64,000 nucleotides of DNA from contig CP032508.2 in NCBI GenBank assembly GCA_009497875.2, forward strand, positions 310,001 through 374,000. The letters are read 5' to 3'. This DNA is from a gamma proteobacterium SS-5 (GTDB lineage: Bacteria > Pseudomonadota > Gammaproteobacteria > Chromatiales > Chromatiaceae). The notes beneath the pieces are model-generated. The model saw only the letters and a list, made by a program, of their open reading frames with translations, was not told where the DNA came from and ran no database searches. A program made the translations under genes and the position numbers. This document shows positions 9,861 through 19,051 of the stretch, piece by piece (position 1 is the first letter of the stretch; each line of letters begins with the position of its first letter).

Positions 9861-9874
9861 TTGATTTAGATCAT
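9861..9874 (+). promoter_or_regulatory. Candidate FNR-type site upstream of dsrC homologue
   Basis: The sequence TTGAT-TTAG-ATCAT differs from the FNR/Anr consensus TTGAT-N4-ATCAA at one base. Its centre is 66 bases before the dsrC start codon, leaving room for a class II promoter start near 9909. This would fit oxygen control of a sulfur-metabolism gene. It is a pattern match only. Confidence 0.4.
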
Positions 9875-9933
9875 GCCGGGCCATACACTGGCAATACCTG
9901 ATCTTTTTAATCAACTATTGAGAGGAACCCAAC

Positions 9934-10224
9934 ATGAATCTTGATCTGGATGGCGAAGGCTTTTTGCGTAACCGTGACGATTGGAGCGAGGAGGTGGCCG
10001 CCTACCTGGCGCAGCAGGATGGCTATGAATTCAACGATGAGATGCTGGAGCTGATCAAGAGCGCCCGTGCCATGTATGAGGAGAACGGCGTGGTGCCGCC
10101 GATCCGCAAGTTCTCCAAACAGGTGGGCGTGGACAGCAAGCACCTCTACGACATCTTCAAGAAGGGGCCGATGAAGCTGATCTGCAAATGGGGTGCCCTG
10201 CCCAAGCCCACGGGTTGCGTCTGA
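9934..10224 (+). CDS. dsrC: DsrC-family sulfur carrier protein (both C-terminal cysteines)
   Basis: The 96-residue protein matches the DsrC/TusE family. Its C-terminal arm, ICKWGALPKPTGCV, carries the penultimate cysteine and a second cysteine eleven residues earlier. Two cysteines at this spacing mark DsrC proper, which carries sulfur as a trisulfide for sulfite reductase; TusE keeps only the last one. GAGAGGAACC precedes the ATG. No dsrAB, tus or rhd genes are next to it, so this is an isolated paralogue and could be regulatory rather than the main dsr-operon copy. An FNR-like site lies upstream. An EgtB-like gene follows 143 bp downstream. Confidence 0.85.
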   Translation: MNLDLDGEGFLRNRDDWSEEVAAYLAQQDGYEFNDEMLELIKSARAMYEENGVVPPIRKFSKQVGVDSKHLYDIFKKGPMKLICKWGALPKPTGCV

Positions 10225-10367
10225 ATCAGAAAACAGAAGACAGAGGACAGAATACTTCGCTTCGCTCAGCTCAGCTGAGGGTTCCCGTCCCATAGGGCTT
10301 TGCCTTCGATCAAGGTCGGTTGGCCTGGCTGTGGTAGAGTCTGGCCCTTTCACGACCAATTAGCGCC

Positions 10368-11573
10368 ATGACCGATCACCAACTTCTGGGCCAGCTGGCC
10401 GCCCTGCAGGGTCTGATGATGCAGCTGGCGGAGACCAGCCCCGAGGGCCAGTTTGGCCAGCAGATCCACCCCGAGCTGGGCTCCCTGGCCCAGCTGCTGG
10501 GCCAATCCGTCTATCGCGAACTGTACTGGCTGCGTGAGGTGGTACAGCAGGATGCCGACCTGTCCCGCCGTGTCGAGCACCTGTTCCGTCCCGCCGCCCT
10601 GCCCCTGGCCGAACAGTGCGCCCAGCTGCCGCCCAAGGAGCACCTGCTCAACTGGGCGGCACAGATCCAGGATCAACACCTGCAACTGCTGGCCAATCCC
10701 GGCCTGCTGCCCAGCCACCCCCTGCTGGATGGCGATGCCATCCTCTACTTCATCCTGCAGGAACACGCCAAGGACTACGAGCGTATGCTCTCCCTGCAAC
10801 TGCTGCATCGGCTAGGTCAGCAGGATCCAGGCTACCGGGTGGCACAGGTACTGGAACCCAGCCTGCCAGAGATGGATTTTGCCGAGGTCAACCAGGGGGC
10901 CTACCGCCTGGGCGGCCGTGCTGATGACCCCTGGGCCTACGACAACGAACTGCCCCAGCAGATCATCCAGCTCAGCGCCTACGCCATCGCCCAGCGGCCG
11001 GTGAACAATGCCGAATACCTGGGCTTCATCGAGGATGGCGGTTATCAGCGGCCAGAACTCTGGGGCGGGGCCAAGGCCTGGCTCAGGGAAGAGGCCCGAG
11101 GCGCACCCCTGCACTGGCGTCGGGATGGGCAGGGCCATTGGTATGGCCTGGGCCTGAACGGCCCGGCGGACCTGATCGCCGATGAACCGGTACAGGGCAT
11201 CTGTCATCACGAGGCTAAGGCCTTTGCCGCCTGGGCCGCGCTTCAGCAAGGCCCGAGCCAGGGCGCGGTGCTGCCGCACGAGTTTCAGTGGGAGACGGCG
11301 GTGCGCACCCAGGCCATCCGCCCCGATGGCCGGGTCTGGGAATGGTGCAAGAATCTATTCAAGCCCTACGCGGGCTACCAGCGGCCGGACAGCAGCCAGT
11401 ACGCCAGCGCCGATTTCACAAACCGGCACCGCGCCCTGCGCGGCGGCTGTCTGCACAGTCAACCCCTGTTGCGCCGCACCGGCCTGCGCCAGCGCGCCCT
11501 GCCCCACTGGAACTTTGCCTTCACCGGCCTGCGCCTGGTCAGGCCCCCAGGCAAACCCTTCTGGGAGAAGTGA
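10368..11573 (+). CDS. EgtB-like protein (DinB-like N-terminus plus SUMF1/FGE-type domain), metal ligands apparently lost
   Basis: The 401-residue protein follows EgtB architecture. A helical N-terminal domain (about 1-150) is followed by a formylglycine-generating-enzyme-type domain with AYDNELPQ, RPVNNAEYLGFIEDGGY, PELWGG, GRVWEWCKN, ALRGGC and FAFTGLRLV. EgtB enzymes join gamma-glutamylcysteine or cysteine to trimethylhistidine using an iron held by an early His and an HxxxHxE motif. Here the matching segment reads EHAKDYERML, so both histidines appear replaced, and the early His-containing motif is also absent. It may therefore be a non-oxygenase relative with another function. It lies downstream of dsrC and ends at a strong terminator. 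Confidence 0.75.
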   Translation: MTDHQLLGQLAALQGLMMQLAETSPEGQFGQQIHPELGSLAQLLGQSVYRELYWLREVVQQDADLSRRVEHLFRPAALPLAEQCAQLPPKEHLLNWAAQIQDQHLQLLANPGLLPSHPLLDGDAILYFILQEHAKDYERMLSLQLLHRLGQQDPGYRVAQVLEPSLPEMDFAEVNQGAYRLGGRADDPWAYDNELPQQIIQLSAYAIAQRPVNNAEYLGFIEDGGYQRPELWGGAKAWLREEARGAPLHWRRDGQGHWYGLGLNGPADLIADEPVQGICHHEAKAFAAWAALQQGPSQGAVLPHEFQWETAVRTQAIRPDGRVWEWCKNLFKPYAGYQRPDSSQYASADFTNRHRALRGGCLHSQPLLRRTGLRQRALPHWNFAFTGLRLVRPPGKPFWEK

Positions 11574-11595
11574 TGCCGTTGGATTGATACCCATA

Positions 11596-11622
11596 AAAAA
11601 AGCCCCGCAGGCGGGGCTTTTT
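11596..11622. terminator. Bidirectional intrinsic terminator
   Basis: A perfect 7-bp GCCCCGC/GCGGGGC stem with a 2-base loop is flanked by A5-6 on the left and T5 on the right. It sits between convergent genes (EgtB-like on the plus strand, the 75-residue protein on the minus strand) and can stop transcription from both sides. Confidence 0.9.
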
Positions 11623-11668
11623 AGGGGGATTCTGAATCTGCCAGGCCTCTGAGTGCCTGACGGCAGAA

Positions 11669-11896
11669 TCAATCGACGCGCTTGGAGCCGACGATCTCGT
11701 GGGCCAGGTCAACCACACGGTTGGCCATGTCCATGTACTTCTGCCGGTAGTCAGACAGCAGGCCTTCGCTGGATGCCCAGTAGTCCTTGCCGGTGATACC
11801 GTTGGCGTGCTCGTAATCGATGAACTGACGCTGCAGGTCCAGCATCTGGTCGATCAGTTGTTTCTTTTCCTCGATGAGTGCTGCTTTTTCGCTCAT
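11669..11896 (-). CDS. Small helical protein of unknown function
   Basis: A 75-residue soluble protein, rich in charged residues and predicted almost wholly helical (MSEKAALIEEKKQLIDQML at the start, then YWASSEGLLSDYRQKY and MANRVVDLAHEIVG). It has no cysteine, signal peptide or membrane segment. GGAG sits before the ATG on the reverse strand. It is convergent with the dsrC/EgtB-like pair and shares their terminator. I do not recognise the family; its clean start, terminator and charged heptad-like pattern support a real gene. Confidence 0.7.
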   Translation of the reverse strand: MSEKAALIEEKKQLIDQMLDLQRQFIDYEHANGITGKDYWASSEGLLSDYRQKYMDMANRVVDLAHEIVGSKRVD

Positions 11897-12162
11897 ATTT
11901 TTCTCCGCTAAATCGGCGGTTAAATGAAACCATGGTTGCCATCCAAACCCAGCCGGATGGCTGCAAACCGGGTCAATGACGGTTTGCTAATATACCAGCA
12001 CCCCCAGCTGGGTTACACCCTTTTTTCATATCCACTATGGGGTATCCAGGCAGACGCTTGGCCCCAAAAAGGGCCGTTGAAGCGCGGATTATTCCCGAAC
12101 CAGGGGCCTATCCTCTGTCCTCTGATAACGCACGGCGGCCACGGGCCGCCCTATGCTCTGCC

Positions 12163-13260
12163 TCAGCCTCTGCCCTCTGTCTTCTGAACATGCGGCCGCG
12201 ACAGGTAGTCGGCGGTCTGCATCTCCTGCAGGCGGCTGGCGGTGCGCTGGAACTCAAACGCCAGACGTTCGCCGCAGTAGAGGGACTCGGGCGCTACGCT
12301 GGCGCTAGCCATGAGCTTGACGCCACGGTCGTAGAACTCATCCACCAACAGGATGAAGCGGCGGGCGCGGTCGTCGCTGCTGCCATCCAGGCGCGGGATG
12401 TCGGAGATGAATACCGTGTGCTGCTGGCGGGCCAGTTCGATATAGTCGTACTGGCTGCGCGGCGGGCCACAGAGGGCGTCGAAATCGAACCAGATCAGCC
12501 CGCCCGAGCGCAGGCGAAAGGTCACCTCGCGGCTGAGCAGGCTGAGCTGGCCGTCCCGCTCCAGGGGTTCGCACTGGAGTTGGGCAAAGGCCTGGCGCAG
12601 ACAGGCCTCGGCCTCTTCACCCAGGGGCCAGTGATAGACCCCGGCGCGCTCCACCAGCCGACGCCGATAGTCCAGGCTGCCGTTCAACTCCAGCACCTGG
12701 GTGTGGCGCTGCAACAGGTCGATGGCGGGCAAAAAGCTGGCGCGCTGGATGCCGCCGCGATAGAGCAGCTCCGGTGGCTGATTGGAGGTGGTGACCAGGC
12801 AGATGCCCTGCTCGAACAGACCGCGCAGCAGACCGGCCAGGATCACCGCATCGGCGATGTCGATGACGCTGAACTCGTCCAGACAGAGCAGGCGTATCTT
12901 TCCGGCCAGCTGCCCGGCGACCAGGCCCAGGGGGTTGGCGCGGCCCTGCAGTTGACCCATGGCGGCATGGGTTTGCTGCATGAAACGGTGAAAATGCAAC
13001 CGTTGGCGGGGTAGCTCCCCCAGGCTGTCGTAGAACAGGTCCATCAGCCAGGTCTTGCCGCGACCCACCCCGCCCCAGAGATACAACCCCCGCTGCACCT
13101 GCGGCTTGCGCCAGAAGCGCCAGGACCGGTTGTTTGATTGGCGGCCCGATGGGCTCAGACGCTGGCGCAACCCCTCCAGCTCGGCCAGGACCTGGCGCTG
13201 GTGTCGATCGATCTGGTGCTGGGGAAAGTTTTGCGTGGCGAGCTGTTCGATGGAGGTCAT
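12163..13260 (-). CDS. zapE: Cell division ATPase ZapE (AFG1-like)
   Basis: The 365-residue protein is an AFG1/ZapE-type P-loop ATPase. Walker A is GGVGRGKTWLMDLF (about 80-93), Walker B is LLCLDEF (about 135), and the sensor-like TTSNQPP follows. ZapE associates with FtsZ and affects Z-ring stability under low oxygen or heat in E. coli. Its length fits the family. The gene stands alone, 118 bp after the ispG stop on the same strand. The C-terminal codons run into a short repeat (12170-12190) of the CTCTGTCTTCTG type, so its last few residues may be repeat-derived. Confidence 0.93.
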   Translation of the reverse strand: MTSIEQLATQNFPQHQIDRHQRQVLAELEGLRQRLSPSGRQSNNRSWRFWRKPQVQRGLYLWGGVGRGKTWLMDLFYDSLGELPRQRLHFHRFMQQTHAAMGQLQGRANPLGLVAGQLAGKIRLLCLDEFSVIDIADAVILAGLLRGLFEQGICLVTTSNQPPELLYRGGIQRASFLPAIDLLQRHTQVLELNGSLDYRRRLVERAGVYHWPLGEEAEACLRQAFAQLQCEPLERDGQLSLLSREVTFRLRSGGLIWFDFDALCGPPRSQYDYIELARQQHTVFISDIPRLDGSSDDRARRFILLVDEFYDRGVKLMASASVAPESLYCGERLAFEFQRTASRLQEMQTADYLSRPHVQKTEGRG

Positions 13261-13378
13261 TCTATTTAATGGGGCTCAGGGCTCGGGATTCGGGGCTCAG
13301 GGAGGCATCCGGGGTTGGTGCCCCCGGATTCCGCTGCGCTCCATCCGGGCTACATTTGATTTGCGTTTATATGCGGGC

Positions 13379-14614
<1,236 letters not shown>

Positions 14615-14662
14615 GATAAACCTGGATTCGGCAGTGAAGCCACAGAGAACATAGAGTTTTTC

Positions 14663-14752
14663 AACCTAAAAAGAGCATTTGGCCACAGAGCCACAGAGTA
14701 CACAGAGAAAAATCAATGTGTTGGAAAGCGAACACTCAACACCTTCTAGGTG
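14663..14752. repeat. 90-bp interspersed repeat, short copy (family B)
   Basis: A 90-base block beginning AACCTAAAAAGAGCATTTGG and ending ACCTTCTAGGTG recurs nearly unchanged at 24554-24643 and 50918-51007. In those two places it continues a further 76 bases of element sequence. Here only the first 90 bases remain, so this copy is truncated or is the basic unit. It contains the inverted word CACAGAGCCACAGAG. The rest of the 341-bp ispG-TRAP gap shows no gene. Confidence 0.85.
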
Positions 14753-14955
14753 TCAAGTTCCGCCAGGTCGCCCGGCAGAGCCGGCCACCCACCCCAGGCC
14801 GCGCACGGCCAGCCAAGCCGAGATAATGGCTGCGATACAGGGGCAATCAGGCACGGTTATGGTATCAGCCCCTTTATGCGGCTTCATCCACAACCGGTTT
14901 TTTATCGTGGAAAATCTGTGTAATCTGCGCCCTTTGGTTTTCTTCCTCCCGCCGA

Positions 14956-15549
14956 TTGCTGGGAGGCCGGGGGTGCTCCTTGTTTCTGCTCCGCCTGCAA
15001 GGCTTCATCGATGGCTTTTCTGATCTGCTGGGCCGGATTGCCGCCCTGCTGTTCATCCTGCTGCTGTTCAATGTCTTCTACGATGTGGCGGCGCGCTATC
15101 TGTTCAACTCGGTCAACCTGGGCCTGCAGGAGCTGGAATGGCACCTGTACGCCAGCATGTTCATGCTCGGTATCCCCTTCGCCCTGAAGAGCGGCAGCCA
15201 TGTGCGGGTGGATGTGATTTACGACCGCCTCTCAGCCCGTGGCCGCGCCTGGATCGACCTGTTCGGCAGCCTGCTGCTGTTGCTGCCCTTTACCCTGCTG
15301 ATTGCCTGGTACGGGGTGGATTTCGTCAAGGATGCCTACAGCATCGGCGAGGGCTCGCCGGACCCCGGCGGGCTGCCCCATCGCTGGGTGATCAAGTCGG
15401 TGATCCCCTTCGCCATGCTGTTTAACTTCATCAGCGGCATCGGCTTCATGCTCGCCGCGCTCAACTGCCTGCTCGGCCACAGCGGAGCGGACTGCGCCGA
15501 CCAGGCCAGCAGCACCAGTACCAGCACCGGCACCGGCGGAGGCATCTAG
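14956..15549 (+). CDS. TRAP transporter small permease (DctQ family)
   Basis: An integral membrane protein of up to 197 residues with four hydrophobic segments (about 20-42, 55-75, 97-117, 140-162). It includes the DctQ-type stretch NVFYDVAARYLFN and QELEWHLYASMFMLG. It partners with the large permease encoded 2 bp downstream. No good ATG exists: TTG 14956 or TTG 14980 are the likely starts, and the second has the better-spaced G-rich ribosome site. No binding-protein gene is adjacent, which is unusual for a TRAP operon. The C-terminus ends in a Ser/Thr/Gly repeat tail. Confidence 0.85.
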   Translation: MLGGRGCSLFLLRLQGFIDGFSDLLGRIAALLFILLLFNVFYDVAARYLFNSVNLGLQELEWHLYASMFMLGIPFALKSGSHVRVDVIYDRLSARGRAWIDLFGSLLLLLPFTLLIAWYGVDFVKDAYSIGEGSPDPGGLPHRWVIKSVIPFAMLFNFISGIGFMLAALNCLLGHSGADCADQASSTSTSTGTGGGI

Positions 15550-15551
15550 GC

Positions 15552-16841
15552 ATGATCGGCGTCATCATGTTCTTCGTGGCCCTGCTCTTGCTGCTGCTGG
15601 GCTTTCCCGTGGCCTACACCTTCGGTGGCGTGGCGCTGATCTTTGGCGTCTTTGCCCAGGGTCCGGACATCTTCGCCTTCATGCCCTTCCGCATCCAGAG
15701 CATCATGGAGAACACCACCCTGATGGCGGTGCCCCTGTTCGTGTTCATGGGCATAGTCTTGCAGCGCACCCAGCTGGCGGAGCAGTTACTGGAGGCCATG
15801 GGCCAGCTGTTCGGACCGGTGCGCGGCGGCCTGGCCATTTCCACCGTGCTGGTGGGCGCCCTGCTGGCGGCCTCCACCGGCGTGGTCGGTGCCTCGGTGG
15901 TAGCCATGGGCCTGATCTCCCTGCCGGTGATGCTCAAGTACCACTACGACAAGCGCCTGGCCAGCGGCACCATCTGCGCCGCCGGCACCCTGGGGCAGAT
16001 CATCCCGCCATCGATCATCCTGATCATCCTCGGCGATGTGCTGGGCATCCCGGTGGGTGACCTGTTCAAGGCGGCGATACTGCCCGGTTCGGTGCTGATC
16101 GGCACCTATCTGGTCTATATCCTGACCATCACCTTTATCCGCCCCGAGGCGGCCCCGGCCCTGCCGCGGGATGCCAGCCTCAATCGGCGCGCCTTTTATC
16201 TCAAGGCGCTCAAGGCCATAGTCCCGCCCCTGGCGCTGGTGCTGGTGGTGCTGGGCTCGATCTTTGCCGGGGTGGCCACGCCCACCGAGTCCTCTGCCCT
16301 GGGCGGCGTGGGGGCCTTGATCCTGGCGCTGATCTATCGCCAGTTCAGTTGGCGGATGCTGTTTGAGGCCGCCCGGGATACGGTCAAGGTGACCGCCATG
16401 GTGTTCGCCATCCTGCTCGGTGCCACGGCCTTTTCCATGGCCTTCAGCTACACCGGCGGCGAGGAGATCGTCGAGGAGGTGCTAACCAACCTGCCCGGCG
16501 GCGCCACCGGCTTTCTGGTGCTGTCCATGCTGGCCATACTGGTGTTGGGCTTTTTCATCGACTTTGTGGAAATCGCCTTCATCATAGTGCCCATCCTGGC
16601 CCCGGTGGCCGATGCCCTGGGCATAGCACCGCTCTGGTTCGCCATCCTCATCGCCATGAACCTGCAGACCAGCTTTCTCACCCCGCCCTTCGGCTTCTCC
16701 CTGTTTTACCTCAAGGGCGTGGCCCCAGCCGGGGTGCGCACCCTGGACATCTACCGGGGGGTGGTGCCCTTTATCCTGCTGCAGATCCTGGTGCTGGCCA
16801 CGGTCATGCTGTTTCCGCAGCTGTACGGTCTGAATGCTTAG
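15552..16841 (+). CDS. TRAP transporter large permease (DctM family)
   Basis: The 429-residue protein has about 12 membrane segments and DctM signatures such as GFPVAYTFGGVALIFG, the ASTGVVGASVVAMGL block and LGQIIPPSIILIILGD. TRAP large permeases drive substrate uptake with a sodium or proton gradient, usually for organic acids or related compounds. It begins 2 bp after the small permease stop, so the two are co-expressed. The nearest binding protein in the window is the TAXI-type gene at 34853, which belongs to a TRAP branch that normally uses a fused permease. The substrate cannot be read from the sequence. Confidence 0.92.
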   Translation: MIGVIMFFVALLLLLLGFPVAYTFGGVALIFGVFAQGPDIFAFMPFRIQSIMENTTLMAVPLFVFMGIVLQRTQLAEQLLEAMGQLFGPVRGGLAISTVLVGALLAASTGVVGASVVAMGLISLPVMLKYHYDKRLASGTICAAGTLGQIIPPSIILIILGDVLGIPVGDLFKAAILPGSVLIGTYLVYILTITFIRPEAAPALPRDASLNRRAFYLKALKAIVPPLALVLVVLGSIFAGVATPTESSALGGVGALILALIYRQFSWRMLFEAARDTVKVTAMVFAILLGATAFSMAFSYTGGEEIVEEVLTNLPGGATGFLVLSMLAILVLGFFIDFVEIAFIIVPILAPVADALGIAPLWFAILIAMNLQTSFLTPPFGFSLFYLKGVAPAGVRTLDIYRGVVPFILLQILVLATVMLFPQLYGLNA

Positions 16842-16895
16842 CGAGGCCCCATCTCCGACCGACTAGGAGTCTGTCGAAGAGAAGAGAAAGGAGCT

Positions 16896-16936
16896 CAAAT
16901 CCCCCTCAATCCCCCGTTGGAAAAGGGGGAGACCAA
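16896..16936. repeat. G/C-run hairpin repeat
   Basis: An ATCCCCCTCAATCCCCC stretch followed by AAAAGGGGGA is a single relative of the cluster at 7878-8040. It lies between the TRAP operon and the hox operon. Confidence 0.7.
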
Positions 16937-17004
16937 CCCCCTCCGAGCCAGCGCTCAGGGCCCCCAGGAATGTCATCAACAGAATGAGCAAACTTGGTCT
17001 AGAA

Positions 17005-17018
17005 TTGACCTTGATCAA
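17005..17018 (+). promoter_or_regulatory. Candidate FNR-type site in the hox leader
   Basis: TTGAC-CTTG-ATCAA has one mismatch to the FNR consensus. It lies only 22 bases before the hoxF start codon, too close for ordinary class II activation of a promoter upstream of that codon. It could be a repressor site or a chance match. Confidence 0.25.
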
Positions 17019-17033
17019 TCCTGGAGATGACCC

Positions 17034-18896
17034 ATGCCCGCTGCCGCCACCCAGACCACAACCGAACTCGTCGCCCAGGTCTGTGGCCGCTTTGGCCATG
17101 ACCGCACCCGGCTGATGGATATGCTCTGGGCCTTGCAGAAAGCGTTGCGCGGCATCGACAAGGCCACCCAGGCCCTGCTGGCGCAGGAATTGGGTACGCG
17201 CCGGGTGGTGATCGAGGGCATGGTCAGCTTCTATGCCTTCTTTACCGACCGGCCCACCGGCCGGCTGGCGATTCGCCTGTGTGACGATGTCATCGACCGC
17301 CATGCCGGTATGGAGGAGATCAGCCGCACCCTGCAGCAGGAGCTGGGCCTGGGTCTGGAGCAAACCAGCGCCGATGGCCTGTTTTCCCTGCATCACACCC
17401 CCTGCATCGGCCTGAGCGATCAGGCCCCGGCGCTGCTGGTGAATGAGGTGCCGGTGACCCGCCTGACCCCGGAGCGCGCTCGAGAGCTGATCCGCTGGCT
17501 GCGGCGGAACCCCGATCCTGCTGGCTTGGCCCAGACCCTGGTGGGCGATTTTGCCCCGCTGGGGGATGGCTGCAATGCCGATCCCCTGATCCATAGCCTG
17601 GTGGAGAACCAGATTCGCCTGCCTGGCCCGGTGCTGTTCGCTGAGCATCGGCCCTTCAGCGGCTTGCAGGCGGCGCTGCAGCAGTCCCCGGCGCAGCTGA
17701 TCGCCGAGCTGAGCCGCTCCGGTCTGCGCGGGCGTGGCGGTGCCGGGTTTCCCACCGGGCGCAAGTGGGACTTCACCCATCGGCCGCCGGCGGAGCGGCG
17801 CTATCTGATCTGCAACGCCGATGAGGGCGAGCCGGGCACCTTCAAGGACCGGGTGCTGCTCACCGAGAAGCCCGACCTGCTCATCGAGGGCATGGTCATA
17901 GCGGCACGGGCCATCGGCTGTGCCGAGGGCATCATCTACCTGCGCGCCGAGTACGAGTACCTGCTGGCCTGGCTGGAGAATCGCCTGGCGGCTGCGCGTG
18001 CGGCCGGTTGGCTGGGGCAGGCCATTGGCGGGGTGCAGGGGTTTGACTTCGATATCCGCATCCAGATGGGTGCCGGGGCCTATGTCTGCGGCGAGGAGAG
18101 CGCCCTGATCAGCTCCTGCGAGGGCCTGCGCGGCGAGCCGAAGAACCGTCCACCCTTTCCCGCCGAGCGCGGCTATCTGGGCTGCCCCACCTGCGTGGAT
18201 AACGTCGAGACCCTGGCCTGCGCGGCACGCATCTTCGCCGAAGGGGCGGACTGGTTCCGTGCCCTGGGCACCGAGCAGAGCAGCGGCAGCAAACTGCTCA
18301 GCATCAGCGGCGACTGCGCCCGGCCCGGGGTCTATGAGGTGGAGTTTGGTGTTTCTATTGCCGAGCTGTTGGCCCTGGTTGGGGCTGAACAGACCGGTGC
18401 CGTGCTGGTGGGCGGGCCGTCAGGGCAGTTCATCGGCGCGGATCAATTCGAGCGGCGCATCGGTTTTGAGGACCTGCCCACCGGCGGCGCCTTGCTGATC
18501 TTCAACCAGAGCCGCAACCTGCTGCAGGTGGTCAACCACTACCTGGACTTCTTCATTGACGAAAGCTGCGGCTACTGCACCCCCTGCCGGGTGGGCACGG
18601 TGTTCATGAAAAAGCGCATGGAGAAGCTGGTCAAGGGCAGCGCCGAGCCGTCCGATCTGGATTACCTGAAGAACCTGGGTGCCACCCTCAGGGCCAGCAG
18701 CCGCTGCGGCCTGGGCCTGACCGCGCCGAACCCGGTGCTCAGCACGATGGAACACTTCCCGATGATCTACTCGGCCCTGGTCAAGCCACCCAAGGACGGC
18801 CAGCACGCCTACTTCGACATCCAGGCCGCGCTGGAAGAGTCCCGCCACCTCGCCAAGCGCCGCTCGATGATCTACGACGTGGATTATGAAAATTAG
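17034..18896 (+). CDS. hoxF: NAD-reducing [NiFe] hydrogenase diaphorase subunit HoxF
   Basis: The 620-residue protein joins a NuoE-like N-terminal part (about 1-150) to a NuoF-like part. The latter has the FMN/NAD site (GRGGAGFPTGRKW, then CNADEGEPGTFKDR and GAYVCGEESAL) and the [4Fe-4S] ligands SCGYCTPC and RCGLG. It transfers electrons between NAD(H) and the hydrogenase dimer. The N-terminal part keeps only two of the four NuoE cysteines (C in IRLCDD and TPCIGLSD). From memory this is also the state of Ralstonia eutropha HoxF, so it marks the Ralstonia-type soluble hydrogenase rather than damage. GGAG lies about 8 bases before the ATG. First gene of hoxFUYHW. Confidence 0.95.
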   Translation: MPAAATQTTTELVAQVCGRFGHDRTRLMDMLWALQKALRGIDKATQALLAQELGTRRVVIEGMVSFYAFFTDRPTGRLAIRLCDDVIDRHAGMEEISRTLQQELGLGLEQTSADGLFSLHHTPCIGLSDQAPALLVNEVPVTRLTPERARELIRWLRRNPDPAGLAQTLVGDFAPLGDGCNADPLIHSLVENQIRLPGPVLFAEHRPFSGLQAALQQSPAQLIAELSRSGLRGRGGAGFPTGRKWDFTHRPPAERRYLICNADEGEPGTFKDRVLLTEKPDLLIEGMVIAARAIGCAEGIIYLRAEYEYLLAWLENRLAAARAAGWLGQAIGGVQGFDFDIRIQMGAGAYVCGEESALISSCEGLRGEPKNRPPFPAERGYLGCPTCVDNVETLACAARIFAEGADWFRALGTEQSSGSKLLSISGDCARPGVYEVEFGVSIAELLALVGAEQTGAVLVGGPSGQFIGADQFERRIGFEDLPTGGALLIFNQSRNLLQVVNHYLDFFIDESCGYCTPCRVGTVFMKKRMEKLVKGSAEPSDLDYLKNLGATLRASSRCGLGLTAPNPVLSTMEHFPMIYSALVKPPKDGQHAYFDIQAALEESRHLAKRRSMIYDVDYEN

Positions 18897-18929
18897 AAGC
18901 CTGAAAAGTCCGCAAATGAACGCTAAAGA

Positions 18930-19031
18930 GGACGCGGAGATCGCGGAGAAGCGCAGAGACCGCAGAGTATTAGTGAGTTTAAGAACATCTAATCTCTGCG
19001 TCCTCTGCGCTTCTTTGCGTGCTCTGCGTCC
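18930..19031. repeat. Large inverted repeat inside the hox operon (family A)
   Basis: The left arm GGACGCGGAGATCGCGGAGA... (18930-18968) is matched in reverse by ...CTCTGCGTGC..CTCTGCGTCC (18993-19031) around a 24-base loop. The hairpin stands between hoxF and hoxU. Relatives occur at 20336-20425, 27514-27603, 40933-40972, 50801-50840 with 51218-51256, and 53433-53472. Confidence 0.85.
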
Positions 19032-19051
19032 TAATAATGAGGCCTAAACTG

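Noticed and set aside
12037-13014. Plus-strand open frame of 325 codons opposite zapE
   Set aside because: It is antisense to a clear ZapE gene with Walker motifs and has no recognisable domain.
17034-17480. Loss of two cysteines in the NuoE-like part of HoxF as a sign of damage
   Set aside because: As I recall the Ralstonia eutropha HoxF shares the same TPCIGLSDQ segment, so this is normal for the subtype.
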